The notes under the pieces are model-generated. The model saw only the letters and a program-made list of their open reading frames with translations, was not told the origin of the DNA and searched no databases. From an uncultured Pseudodesulfovibrio sp. (GTDB lineage: Bacteria > Desulfobacterota > Desulfovibrionia > Desulfovibrionales > Desulfovibrionaceae), in the NCBI RefSeq assembly GCF_963675635.1, contig NZ_OY776488.1, forward strand, positions 62,001 to 126,000: a DNA stretch of 64,000 bases, in the 5' to 3' direction. Made by a program: the position numbers and the translations under genes. Each line of letters starts with the position of its first letter. Position 1 is the first letter of the stretch. This document shows, piece by piece, positions 51,087 through 59,394 of the stretch.

Positions 51087-52304
51087 ATGTCTGTTATAAC
51101 TGTATTCAACGGTCTTTTTTCGGAAGCCGGTGTCGTGGTCAAGCGAGTAGTGGATGCCACGGGATACCGCCTTGTCACTGATCAGGATGTCGTGGCCGAA
51201 GCCGCAAAATTGTCCGGTATGTCCGAGGACAAGATCGCTCGCGCCTTCCAGGCAAAAGCTTCTGTGTTCAACGCGTTCAGCCATGAGAAGGAACGGGCTG
51301 TGGCCTGGCTTCGGTTCGCCATGGCGAATAAGCTCATGGATCAGGACAAGCTCGTGTTTTCCGGTTTCGCCTCTCAGCTTCCAGCTCCCGAGATCGACCA
51401 CATTCTCAAGGTGTGTCTCGTTTCCGAGATGAAAGAGCGGCTGGCCGTTGCCGAGCGCACTGAAGGTTTTGCCGAGAAACATGCTCTCAAGCTTATTCAT
51501 AAAGATGACGGGGACCGTGCCACCTGGGTTGAATCTCTGAAAGGTGTGAAAGACCCGTGGTCCAAGGCTTTGTATGACATCATCGTGCCCGTAGGGTCGT
51601 CCGGTGTGGAACGCAGCGCGGACCTTATTGTTGAACAACTGGCCAATGCTGCCGTGCAGGTCACAGACGCTTCCCGCGCCAAGGTGGCCGACTTCATGTT
51701 GGCTGCCAAGGTCGGAACCGTGCTTGCTTCCGAAGGGCACAACGTGCTCGTGTCCGCCAAGGGCAAGACCGTCACCCTGACCATCAACAAGCACGTCCTC
51801 ATGCTGGAACGCCTTGAGCGTGAGCTGGCTGATATCGTGAGCGTTGTTGACGGCGTGGACAAGGTCGAGACTGTGGTCGGCAAGGGCTTTCATCAGACCG
51901 ATATATACCGTAAGATGGACTTTGACATTCCGTCCAAGGTTTTGCTGGTTGATGACGAGCGTGAATTCGTCCAGACCCTGTCAGAGCGTCTGATGATGCG
52001 CGACATGGGGTCCGCCGTCGTGTACGATGGCGAATCCGCCCTGAATCTGGTGAAGGAGGACGAGCCTGAAGTTATGATCCTTGATCTCAAGATGCCCGGC
52101 ATCGACGGCATTGAGGTCCTGCGCAGGGTCAAGTCCAATCATCCAAATATTCAGGTTATCATTCTTACCGGTCACGGCTCGGAAAAGGATCGTCAGATCT
52201 GCATGGAACTGGGTGCGTTTGCTTACCTGCATAAACCCGTGGACATTGATATCTTGAGTGAGACGCTCAAGGCTGCCAACGAAAAAGTCCAAAGCATCAA
52301 GTAA
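51087..52304 (+). CDS. Cytidylate-kinase-like / BON-like / receiver fusion protein
   Basis: 405 residues. The N-terminal 190 or so resemble the cytidylate-kinase-like family (VITVFNGLFSEAGVVVKRVV, TGYRLVTDQDVVAEAA), but a clean P-loop GxxGxGK[ST] is absent, so kinase activity is doubtful. Residues about 200-275 look like a BON domain (LADIVSVVDGVDKVETVV). A receiver domain follows at about 285-405, with phospho-acceptor Asp333 (MILDLKMPGIDG) and a conserved Lys in LHKPVD. AAGGAG precedes the ATG. It lies 25 bp after the SulP gene, so it probably links phospho-signalling to the permease. Confidence 0.72.
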   Translation: MSVITVFNGLFSEAGVVVKRVVDATGYRLVTDQDVVAEAAKLSGMSEDKIARAFQAKASVFNAFSHEKERAVAWLRFAMANKLMDQDKLVFSGFASQLPAPEIDHILKVCLVSEMKERLAVAERTEGFAEKHALKLIHKDDGDRATWVESLKGVKDPWSKALYDIIVPVGSSGVERSADLIVEQLANAAVQVTDASRAKVADFMLAAKVGTVLASEGHNVLVSAKGKTVTLTINKHVLMLERLERELADIVSVVDGVDKVETVVGKGFHQTDIYRKMDFDIPSKVLLVDDEREFVQTLSERLMMRDMGSAVVYDGESALNLVKEDEPEVMILDLKMPGIDGIEVLRRVKSNHPNIQVIILTGHGSEKDRQICMELGAFAYLHKPVDIDILSETLKAANEKVQSIK

Positions 52305-52322
52305 TTAAAACCGGGTGACATT

Positions 52323-54050
52323 ATGGCGATATTCGAAAAAGTAAGACCGCAGTTTTGGGATGTTGATCCCAAAACAGGACCGGGCAAGAACCTGTTCAAT
52401 TACCGTCGCATCTGGCGCTTTGCCGTTGCACTTCTGGCGGTCGTTGCTCTGGTCCCTCTGCTTGTGATGGCTTTTATCGACTATAATGTCACCCGGAGTT
52501 CTCTTGAGTCAGAAAACTTGCTCCGTACAGCACGGACAACGTCCAATGCCCGGCGAACTGTAGCGTATTTCCTTGAAGAGCGGACTAATGCCTTGGATTT
52601 TCTGGTCAAGCATCAGGGTATCTCAAGCATGCTCGATAATGAAAATCTGCATTCAGTGCTTGATTCCCTGAAAGCCAGTTTCGGCGGATTCGTTGATATT
52701 GGCATCATTGATAGCAAGGGGCGGCAAGTTGCCTATATCGGAGCTCATGATTTGCTCGGTATCGACTACACTGGCCAGGAATGGTTCGAGAGTACCATGG
52801 AGCGCGGATCGTATATCAGTGGTGTCTTTCTCGGGTTTCGAGACGAGCCGCATCTGATCGTGGCGCGCAAGGTTCGCGATGAGAAGACCGGCAGGGATTT
52901 CGTGCTTCGGGCTACGCTTGATACCGATAAGTTCAACGCCATTTTGTCTGCTATAGACCTGCCAGGTGGCGGGGATGCCTTGCTCGTGGATCGGGACGGT
53001 TTTATTCAGACACCGACCCGGGAACATGGTGAATTGTTTTCCAAGGTCGATCTTGTTTTGCCTGCGTATTCCGAAAGGACCAGCGTCAACCGGATCACGG
53101 CCAAGGACGGAACGGATTACACCGTCGGATATGCCTATGTCCGCGGAACGCCGTTTATTGTGCTTGTGGTCAAGGACACAGACGCACTGATGAAGCCTCT
53201 TGAGACCATTCGTATGGAACTTCTGTGGATTCTGGCTACCAGTATCTTCATTATCATGTTGGTCATTGTCGGCGTAGCGACCTACATGGTTAACAAAATT
53301 TTCATCGCTGATCAGACCCGGGCGCGGACCCTTCACCGCATGGAACATACCAATCGCATGGCCTCCATCGGGCGGCTTGCTGCCGGTGTGGCCCACGAGA
53401 TTAACAATCCTCTGGCCATTATCAACGAGAAGGCCGGACTCATCAATGACCTCTTTGTGTACAAACAGGAATACGCTCACGACGAGCGGTTGCTGGCAAA
53501 CATCAAATCAATTCTTGGCTCGGTGGCACGTTGCGGCAAGATTACCAAGCGCCTTTTGAGCTTCGCCCGTCACATTGATGTGGAAATGGACTCGATCGAG
53601 TTCAAGGGATTGGCTGATGAGGTCATTGATTTCCTGCGCAAGGAAGCGGAATATCGTTCCATATCCATTACCATGGATATACCGGAGAACCTGCCGTCGT
53701 TCGTATCTGATCGCGGCAAGCTCCAGCAGATTTTTCTCAATCTGATCAACAATGCATTCCAGGCCATGAATGATGGTGGACATCTGTCCATCTCTGCTCG
53801 TGAGATTTCAGAAAACCGATTGGTTTTTTCTGTGGAAGACGACGGGTGTGGTATCCCGGAAGCAGACATCAAACAGATTTTTGACCCGTTTTTTTCGACC
53901 AAGAAAAAGACCGGCGGTACAGGTCTCGGACTTTCAATCACCTACGGGCTTGTTCAGGAATTGGACGGTACCATGACTGTTGAAAGCGAGGTCGGCAGGG
54001 GAACGGTGTTTACCATAACGATGCCCCTTCAGGGTTCAGATAAGGCGTAA
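52323..54050 (+). CDS. Membrane sensor histidine kinase, SulP operon
   Basis: 575 residues. TM1 is at about 32-56, a dCache-like sensor at about 60-300, and TM2 at about 302-325, without a HAMP domain. HisKA carries His358 (GVAHEINNPLAII). HATPase has DDGCGIPEAD and GTGLGLS. It is the only complete kinase in the operon and should phosphorylate the three receivers around it. The ligand is unknown. It begins 18 bp after the fusion gene. Confidence 0.9.
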   Translation: MAIFEKVRPQFWDVDPKTGPGKNLFNYRRIWRFAVALLAVVALVPLLVMAFIDYNVTRSSLESENLLRTARTTSNARRTVAYFLEERTNALDFLVKHQGISSMLDNENLHSVLDSLKASFGGFVDIGIIDSKGRQVAYIGAHDLLGIDYTGQEWFESTMERGSYISGVFLGFRDEPHLIVARKVRDEKTGRDFVLRATLDTDKFNAILSAIDLPGGGDALLVDRDGFIQTPTREHGELFSKVDLVLPAYSERTSVNRITAKDGTDYTVGYAYVRGTPFIVLVVKDTDALMKPLETIRMELLWILATSIFIIMLVIVGVATYMVNKIFIADQTRARTLHRMEHTNRMASIGRLAAGVAHEINNPLAIINEKAGLINDLFVYKQEYAHDERLLANIKSILGSVARCGKITKRLLSFARHIDVEMDSIEFKGLADEVIDFLRKEAEYRSISITMDIPENLPSFVSDRGKLQQIFLNLINNAFQAMNDGGHLSISAREISENRLVFSVEDDGCGIPEADIKQIFDPFFSTKKKTGGTGLGLSITYGLVQELDGTMTVESEVGRGTVFTITMPLQGSDKA

Positions 54051-54055
54051 GTGAC

Positions 54056-54406
54056 ATGAAAGTATTGCTGGTTGACGACGAAGTGGAGCTGGTTTCCGCC
54101 ATGGCCGAAAGGCTTGGTTTTCGTGGCGTGGACGCGGATTGGACCGACAATGGTGAAGATGCCCTTAAAATGGCTGCTGAAACTGAATATGCAGTGGCTG
54201 TTCTCGACATGAAGATGCCCAAGCTGAGTGGCTTGGAACTCATGGACCTGCTGTCCAAGGAGCATCCCGACATGCAGTATATATTTCTTTCCGGTCACGG
54301 TTCTGAAACAGACTTTAAGGCAGGATGTGCCGCCGGATGCAATTATTTGATCAAGCCTATTCAGATCGAAGACCTGATGGCCAGAATTCAGGAAATCATC
54401 GGCTGA
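54056..54406 (+). CDS. Single-domain response regulator (CheY-like) 1
   Basis: 116 residues, receiver only: acidic pocket VDDEVE, phospho-acceptor Asp51 (AVLDMKMPKLSG), Ser in LSGHGSE and Lys in LIKPIQ. It has no output domain, so it acts by protein contact or as a phosphorelay step. It starts 5 bp after the kinase stop. A Cys pair near residue 89 (AGCAAGC) is uncommon in receivers. Confidence 0.9.
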   Translation: MKVLLVDDEVELVSAMAERLGFRGVDADWTDNGEDALKMAAETEYAVAVLDMKMPKLSGLELMDLLSKEHPDMQYIFLSGHGSETDFKAGCAAGCNYLIKPIQIEDLMARIQEIIG

Positions 54407-54423
54407 CCCAGGAGGATCTGCAC

Positions 54424-55056
54424 ATGACACAGACATTGAACACCCGTGAAGGACTCCAGTTTTTCGGACGCGTCAGCGCGTCCGTGTCACACGAGATCAA
54501 GAACGTTTTTGCCGTTATCAACGAGGCTGCGGGACTGATCGAGGATTTGACGCTCATGGCAGAACGCGGCATTCCACTCCAGCCCGAAAGGTTGAAGAGC
54601 GCTGCAAATTCCATTCAGGGTCAGATCAGGCGCGGTGATTCCATTATAAAGAACATGAATGCCTTTGCGCATTCGACGGATGAGGACGTCCGTGAGGTCA
54701 ATCTCGTGGAAATTCTCGGCTTGACCACCGCTCTGGCAACCCGTCTTGCTGATATGCGACAGATCAGGCTGACAATGGGTGACTGTGAACCAGTCTCCCA
54801 GTCTGCCAACCCCTTTGATCTGATGCAGCTTCTGCACTCCTCAATTGCAGCAGCTGTTGAAAATATGGACGCAGGCGACTCTCTGGTCGTGAGCGTTAAA
54901 CCTGTAAATGGTGGAGCATCGTTCTCCCTTTCCGTTCCCGGAAAGGATGCGCCGCTGAAGAATGACGAATTGTTTTCATCCGTGGTGCAGGCTTTGAACG
55001 TCGACGTGACAACGGATGAAAATCTGCGGACCACCGAGCTGTTCCTCAAGGCGTAG
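54424..55056 (+). CDS. HisKA-only protein without a recognisable ATPase domain
   Basis: 210 residues from the ATG at 54424, with AGGAGG upstream. The first half is a HisKA dimerisation domain with a good H-box (VSHEIKNVFAVINEAAG, His23). The C-terminal part is beta-rich but has no N, G1 or G2 box of histidine kinases (ends DENLRTTELFLKA). It resembles a phosphotransferase such as Spo0B in plan: phosphate acceptor without own kinase activity. It sits between two receivers, so a relay role is likely. Confidence 0.75.
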   Translation: MTQTLNTREGLQFFGRVSASVSHEIKNVFAVINEAAGLIEDLTLMAERGIPLQPERLKSAANSIQGQIRRGDSIIKNMNAFAHSTDEDVREVNLVEILGLTTALATRLADMRQIRLTMGDCEPVSQSANPFDLMQLLHSSIAAAVENMDAGDSLVVSVKPVNGGASFSLSVPGKDAPLKNDELFSSVVQALNVDVTTDENLRTTELFLKA

Positions 55057-55103
55057 CTACGGGGTTTGGTAACCTTACATTCATACCTCTCAGGAGAAAT
55101 ACA

Positions 55104-55532
55104 ATGGCTGAAAAAGTACTGCTTATCGACGACGAAGTTGAATTTTTGGAAGCACTGTCCGAACGCATGGAATTGCGCGGCATGAACGTCACCACTGCCG
55201 AGACTGCCGGTAACGCTATGACCGCATTGGACAACAATGAATACGATGCAATCGTGCTTGATTTGCAGATGCCGGACATGAACGGCATCGATATGCTCAA
55301 GGTCATCAAGAAAAGTCATCCCGAAATGCAGGTCATTCTGCTCACCGGACAGGCAACCCTTGAGGCTGGAATCCAGGCCATGAAACTGGGTGCCATGGAC
55401 TTCATGGAGAAGCCCGCCGACATCGAGTCCCTGACTGAAAAGATTCACAAGGCACAGGCCAAGAAGATGGTCATCGTCGAAAAGAAAACCGCTGACAAGG
55501 TGAACGAAATCTTGAAGTCCAAAGGCTGGTAG
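55104..55532 (+). CDS. Single-domain response regulator (CheY-like) 2
   Basis: 142 residues. The receiver has LIDDEVE, phospho-acceptor Asp53 (VLDLQMPDMNG), Thr in LTGQAT and Lys in MEKPAD. A charged C-terminal extension of about 25 residues (AKKMVIVEKKTADKVNEI) is helical. GGAG precedes the ATG. Last gene of the SulP operon, followed by a terminator. Confidence 0.9.
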   Translation: MAEKVLLIDDEVEFLEALSERMELRGMNVTTAETAGNAMTALDNNEYDAIVLDLQMPDMNGIDMLKVIKKSHPEMQVILLTGQATLEAGIQAMKLGAMDFMEKPADIESLTEKIHKAQAKKMVIVEKKTADKVNEILKSKGW

Positions 55533-55594
55533 GTCGCCTGGGGGCTACGAGCGGATGCGGTTCCCGGCGAAGAATCTGTCGCCAATCGTGTTAA

Positions 55595-55628
55595 AAAGGG
55601 CTGTCGTGCATATGCACGGCAGCCCTTT
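55595..55628 (+). terminator. Terminator of the SulP signalling operon
   Basis: AAAGGGCTGTCGTGCA pairs with TGCACGGCAGCCCTTT with one G-U wobble and a 2-nt gap at the tip. The stem is 16 bp, with CTTTCTCATT after it. It sits before the convergent NhaC-type gene and may serve both strands. Confidence 0.78.
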
Positions 55629-55652
55629 CTCATTGTGTAGATTCTGGTTGAT

Positions 55653-56978
55653 TTATGCTTTTTTCTTGAGTGTGGGCCAGCCCGTGATGATCGCTACGAC
55701 AGATATACAGGCCAGCACCAGACAGTACCAGTTGCTTGTGACGACATCCACTGGGGATATCCCGGCAATGGAACCGGCAAGGAGAACCTGAGCTGCGTAC
55801 GGGGTGACGCCTTGAACGATGCAGGAAAAGATATCCAGCAGACTGGCACTGCGTCGAGGGTCAACGCCCGTATCCGCAGCTATTTCCTTGGCAAGTCGTC
55901 CGGTGAGGATAATGGCAACCGTGTTGTTGGCTGTACATGCATCAGCCAGCGAGACCAGTGCGGCGATACCGAATTCACCGGAACGCCGGGTGTTACCGCG
56001 TCCCGCCTTGTGCGCAAGAGCGTTGACCTTTTCAAGCAGCCATTGCAGTCCGCCATTGTAGCGGATGAGTTCACCCAGACCGCCTACGAGCATGGACAGG
56101 ACGAGAATCTCGTGCATGCCGGTAAAGCCTGTGAATATGTCTTTTGAAAGTGTGAGCAGTGAGTAGGCCTGCACAGCGTACAGGCCGACCGCTCCAGCCA
56201 GCACGATGCCTGATGCCAACACGACAAAGACGTTTACACCCGCAACGGCCAGTCCGAGAATGACCAGATAGGGCAGTACCCGAATGAATTCCCAGTCCCC
56301 GATATGGGTGACGCCGCCCGCCGAGCCGAACAGGCCAAGCAGAACGAGTGTCGCCAGTGCCGCAGGCAGGACGATACGCACGTTCATTTTGAACTTGTCG
56401 CTCATGGCGCAGCCCTGAGTGCGCGTGGCGGCGATTGTGGTGTCAGAGATCATGGACAGGTTGTCACCGAACATGGCGCCGCCCACGATGGTTCCCATGA
56501 GGACTGCGCTTGATATATCTGTCTGCTGTCCGACTCCGGCCGCGATAGGTGCGATGGCTGCGATGGTGCCCATGGATGTTCCCATGGCTGTGGCAACAAA
56601 GGCTGCAATGGCGAACAGCCCCGGCAGGACAAGTTCCGGCGGGATAAAGGTCAGGCCCAGATTGACAGTGGCATCCACACCGCCGATTGCCTTGGCAACC
56701 GAAGCGAATCCACCCGCCAGCAGGTAGATGATACACATGGTGACGATGTTGATGTCACCCACGCCTTTGAGAAAAATATTGAGTTTGTTGTTCAGCCGGC
56801 CTTTTCCCATGGCAAGGGCCATGGCGATGGCCGGGAGTATGGCAACAGCCGCGGAGAGCTGGTAGAAGGCCATGCTCACGCCCTGCGCTGACAGGTATGA
56901 GCCAGTGCCGATGAACAGAAAGAGAAAGAACAGGAGCGGGAGCAGTGCGCTTCCACGCGGTGTTGATTGTTGATCCAT
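55653..56978 (-). CDS. NhaC-type Na+/H+ antiporter family protein
   Basis: 441 residues with about eleven hydrophobic helices. Family stretches are GAMFGDNLSMISDTTIAATRTQGC and ATAMGTSMGTIAAIAPIAAGV, the paired half-helix motifs of NhaC-like transporters; DACTANNTVAIILTG is in the second repeat. Members exchange sodium for protons, or malate/lactate-type exchange in some branches. AAGGATGAAATA precedes the ATG. It is monocistronic and the gap upstream (332 bp) holds no recognised element. Confidence 0.82.
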   Translation of the reverse strand: MDQQSTPRGSALLPLLFFLFLFIGTGSYLSAQGVSMAFYQLSAAVAILPAIAMALAMGKGRLNNKLNIFLKGVGDINIVTMCIIYLLAGGFASVAKAIGGVDATVNLGLTFIPPELVLPGLFAIAAFVATAMGTSMGTIAAIAPIAAGVGQQTDISSAVLMGTIVGGAMFGDNLSMISDTTIAATRTQGCAMSDKFKMNVRIVLPAALATLVLLGLFGSAGGVTHIGDWEFIRVLPYLVILGLAVAGVNVFVVLASGIVLAGAVGLYAVQAYSLLTLSKDIFTGFTGMHEILVLSMLVGGLGELIRYNGGLQWLLEKVNALAHKAGRGNTRRSGEFGIAALVSLADACTANNTVAIILTGRLAKEIAADTGVDPRRSASLLDIFSCIVQGVTPYAAQVLLAGSIAGISPVDVVTSNWYCLVLACISVVAIITGWPTLKKKA

Positions 56979-57310
56979 TATTTCATCCTTGCTGTTGTCC
57001 CGAGATCTTTTGTCTGCGGGGGTCAGTGGTTATGTCCTATGGCGTGGCAGCATGCAACGCCCTGTGGAAGTCGTATACGGTCCGCCTTGTCGGGCGGGAA
57101 TCGGTTTTCAGTCGTGGGGTATCGAGATGTATCAGGCAGTCGAGATTGTGTTCACAACGAGTTCTCGGCATCGAAGGTGTAGCCGGTGCGAGAGAATGCG
57201 TCTTGGAAGAAGCGACAGGAATCTGAGTGCACGGACCGTTGCCGGGCCAACTCTTGGAGTCGTGGTTTGAGTGGTACTTTGCATACTATTTGTCAGTGGT
57301 ACGTTCGCGT
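56979..57310. other. Intergenic region upstream of the NhaC-type gene
   Basis: About 330 bp. Short unlikely frames occur on both strands. One GC-rich hairpin (CCGCC/GGGCGG near 57090) is visible. No known riboswitch or promoter could be named. Confidence 0.35.
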
Positions 57311-58372
57311 CTAGCCTTTCAGGATGTCCGTTTGAACCCACGTTTCGAATTCGTCAATTTTTGTGTTGAGGTTGAAGGTGTCTCGACAGGCCTGAACACT
57401 GGCTTCCTTCAATGTGTTCAGATGCGCTTTGTCCATGGTCAACAGGCGTTTGAGCACCATGCTGAATTGATCCGGCCCTGCGTCCGCAGGTAAGAGATAG
57501 TCTGCCAGGGCGTCAGGCCAGATTTCACCGATGCCGCCGATGTTGCGGGCAACCGGGATAAGACCGGCGGCCATGGCTTCCAGCAGGGCATTGGGCATCC
57601 CTTCGTTTTCGGAAGGGAGCAGAAAAACGTCCGCTTCGGACAGGTGTGCCTGTACGTTGGTGGAAAACCCATGCCATTCAATCACGCCCCGTTCTTCCAG
57701 AGCGCGGTATTTCTCGCGGAGTTCATCAAGCAACTTGCCGGTGCCGACAATGTCGTAGTGGAGCGAGTTATTCTGCATGATCGTCAGGGCGTCAAGCACG
57801 TCCACATGTCGTTTGTCCTGATTGATCTGGCTGGTGGAGACAAGACGGAGCGGCCCATCGCCCACAGGTCGTATGGAGTCCACAGGCTTTTTGGCATTGA
57901 GGATGATTCTGATTTTGTCTGCAGGGATATGCGGCAGCCGTTTCCATACGCCGTCAGCCACGGTTTTGCTCGGGCAGAGCATCCATGGGCGCGTGATGGA
58001 ATGCAGGATGCGCAAGCGGACGGATGATACCATGTCGCCGGGTAACCCCACGCGCTGGATAACCGGGATGCCGAGCATGGCGGCGGCTACGCCTGCGGTA
58101 TTGATGTCCTTGCCTATGTTGCCGATAACCAAGTCCGGGCGGGAGCGCAGGAATGCTGCCACAAACCGGCCGATGGCCAGCGGGTTGTAATCGAATCCGA
58201 AATTGACCTGCCGTGCGTTTATTCCGGCGGCTCGCAGAGTATCGATGAGTTCCGTCTGGCGTCCGAAGACACGAACGTCGTGACCGCGCGCGGCCAGTTC
58301 CGTGGCATAATCCACGGTCCAGGTCTTGACTCCGCCCCATTTGCGGGTGGAATTGACGAATACGATGTTCAT
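57311..58372 (-). CDS. Family 4 glycosyltransferase
   Basis: 353 residues from the ATG at 58372. The GT-B fold opens with MNIVFVNSTRKWGGVKTW, the GG loop of family GT4. The C-terminal donor site is SEADVFLLPSENEGMPNALLEAMAAG, with the typical E-x7-E pattern for the nucleotide sugar. It transfers a sugar to an unknown acceptor, perhaps lipopolysaccharide or exopolysaccharide. The ribosome site is weak; an in-frame TTG at 58402 is an alternative. No other polysaccharide gene is adjacent, so the context gives little help. Confidence 0.88.
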   Translation of the reverse strand: MNIVFVNSTRKWGGVKTWTVDYATELAARGHDVRVFGRQTELIDTLRAAGINARQVNFGFDYNPLAIGRFVAAFLRSRPDLVIGNIGKDINTAGVAAAMLGIPVIQRVGLPGDMVSSVRLRILHSITRPWMLCPSKTVADGVWKRLPHIPADKIRIILNAKKPVDSIRPVGDGPLRLVSTSQINQDKRHVDVLDALTIMQNNSLHYDIVGTGKLLDELREKYRALEERGVIEWHGFSTNVQAHLSEADVFLLPSENEGMPNALLEAMAAGLIPVARNIGGIGEIWPDALADYLLPADAGPDQFSMVLKRLLTMDKAHLNTLKEASVQACRDTFNLNTKIDEFETWVQTDILKG

Positions 58373-58687
58373 GTGACGGCTCTGTTGTGTTCGTTGACGC
58401 AAGGTGCCTATTCCTCTCCTGAATTGGCGCAGGAGTCAACAATCGCATGTATATTGTAAAGACACTGAATCATGGTTGTGTGTTTTTGTACATGATTTGA
58501 GCGGTTTGAAGTGTCGTCTCATGTCGGTACGTGCATGGCAGTCATGATGATGGGTAAACGAGTGAGTCGATATATGGAAGTCCACCTCAGGTGGAGTGTG
58601 AAAGTATTGTATGCTTTGTGGTGCCCAGCATGCGGTGCTCCGTGTCGGGATATCAGGGCAATGCCGGTAGCTATCGACGGCATCAGA

Positions 58688-58720
58688 CAAAAAAAGGCCT
58701 GGCAGGCTTGGCTCCAGGTC
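58688..58720 (-). terminator. Minus-strand intrinsic terminator in the gap
   Basis: On the minus strand GACCTGG pairs with CCAGGCC (one wobble) around an 11-nt loop, followed by seven T. No annotated gene ends here except the possible 36-codon frame 51 bp upstream. Confidence 0.65.
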
Positions 58721-58770
58721 GTTTCATGAGTCGACCTCAATGTCGAATGTGTGGATGTTTCAGGGTTGGC

Positions 58771-58881
58771 TTACGAGAAGAAAGAGAATCTGATTCCGTT
58801 GTTGTCGCTGTAGCCGATGCAGCCGGTCCACGCGCTGAGAGGGGAAAAGAGTCCCCGGAAAGAAAAGCGACGTATGGTCAT
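58771..58881 (-). CDS. Possible 36-residue small protein
   Basis: ATG at 58881 with GGAG seven bases upstream, TAA at 58771. The peptide is basic at the N-terminus (MTIRRFSFRGLFSPL) and ends GIRFSFFS, aromatic-rich. It lies between the arsC hairpin and an intrinsic terminator on the same strand. No family was recognised. The ribosome site and terminator support it, but chance is not excluded. Confidence 0.3.
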   Translation of the reverse strand: MTIRRFSFRGLFSPLSAWTGCIGYSDNNGIRFSFFS

Positions 58882-58904
58882 TGCAATGCTCCGTGTTGAG
58901 TTTC

Positions 58905-58947
58905 CTTTATGGTCGTGGACAGCCCGACGCCGTCCACGACCATAAAG
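58905..58947 (-). terminator. Long hairpin after arsC
   Basis: CTTTATGGTCGTGGAC and GTCCACGACCATAAAG form a perfect 16-bp stem with an 11-nt loop, 9 bp after the arsC stop. There is no T-tract on the minus strand (GGAAACTC), so it may block exonuclease rather than terminate. Confidence 0.6.
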
Positions 58948-58956
58948 TAATGATTC

Positions 58957-59385
58957 TTATTCTGTGTGCAAGGCCTGTGGCAGAGATTTTACAAATGTTT
59001 CGATATCGTCACGCACGCGACGATAGATTCTCAGAATTTCGTTTTCGTCGGTCAACCCTTTTGCCAGACTCGGCGGATCGTCGAATCCGACATGGACGAC
59101 CTTGGATTTTGCCGGGAAGTACGGACAGTGCTCGTGTGCATGTCCGCAGACCGTGATCACGTAATCGAACTCGATATCGTCAGGCAGGTCAGATACGAGT
59201 TTTGAGGTGTTGCCGGAGATGTCTATACCGACTTCAGCCATGACCCTGATCGCGTACGGGTTTATGCCATGTGTTTCGACCCCGGCTGAATAGGCGTTCA
59301 ACTGGTCCCCCTTGAGGTGGCGTGTCCAGCCTTCGGCCATCTGGCTGCGGCAGGAGTTCCCTGTGCAGAGGAAAAGAATGTTCAT
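58957..59385 (-). CDS. arsC: Arsenate reductase, thioredoxin-coupled (low-molecular-weight phosphatase fold)
   Basis: 142 residues. The P-loop CTGNSCRSQ (Cys7) and the redox pair Cys80 and Cys87 (VCGHAHEHC) match the Staphylococcus-type ArsC triad, which reduces arsenate to arsenite using thioredoxin. The acidic GFDDPPSL loop carries the phosphatase-fold Asp. AGGTAGGAAA precedes the ATG. It starts 9 bp after acr3, so it belongs to one operon with arsR and acr3. Confidence 0.92.
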   Translation of the reverse strand: MNILFLCTGNSCRSQMAEGWTRHLKGDQLNAYSAGVETHGINPYAIRVMAEVGIDISGNTSKLVSDLPDDIEFDYVITVCGHAHEHCPYFPAKSKVVHVGFDDPPSLAKGLTDENEILRIYRRVRDDIETFVKSLPQALHTE

Positions 59386-59394
59386 GATTGTTTC

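Larger units (their letters stand above)
58373..58956. other. Intergenic region between the glycosyltransferase and arsC
   Basis: About 580 bp. It holds two hairpins (58688-58720 and 58905-58947) and one possible 36-codon gene on the minus strand (58771-58881). Longer frames on the plus strand have poor codon use and no ribosome site and are not called. Confidence 0.45.

Noticed and set aside
50057..51178. 373-codon open frame on the minus strand
   Set aside because: Antisense to the SulP gene, with no ribosome site or family features.
58591..58899. 102-codon plus-strand frame near arsC
   Set aside because: No ribosome site, unusual composition and overlaps hairpins; probably non-coding.
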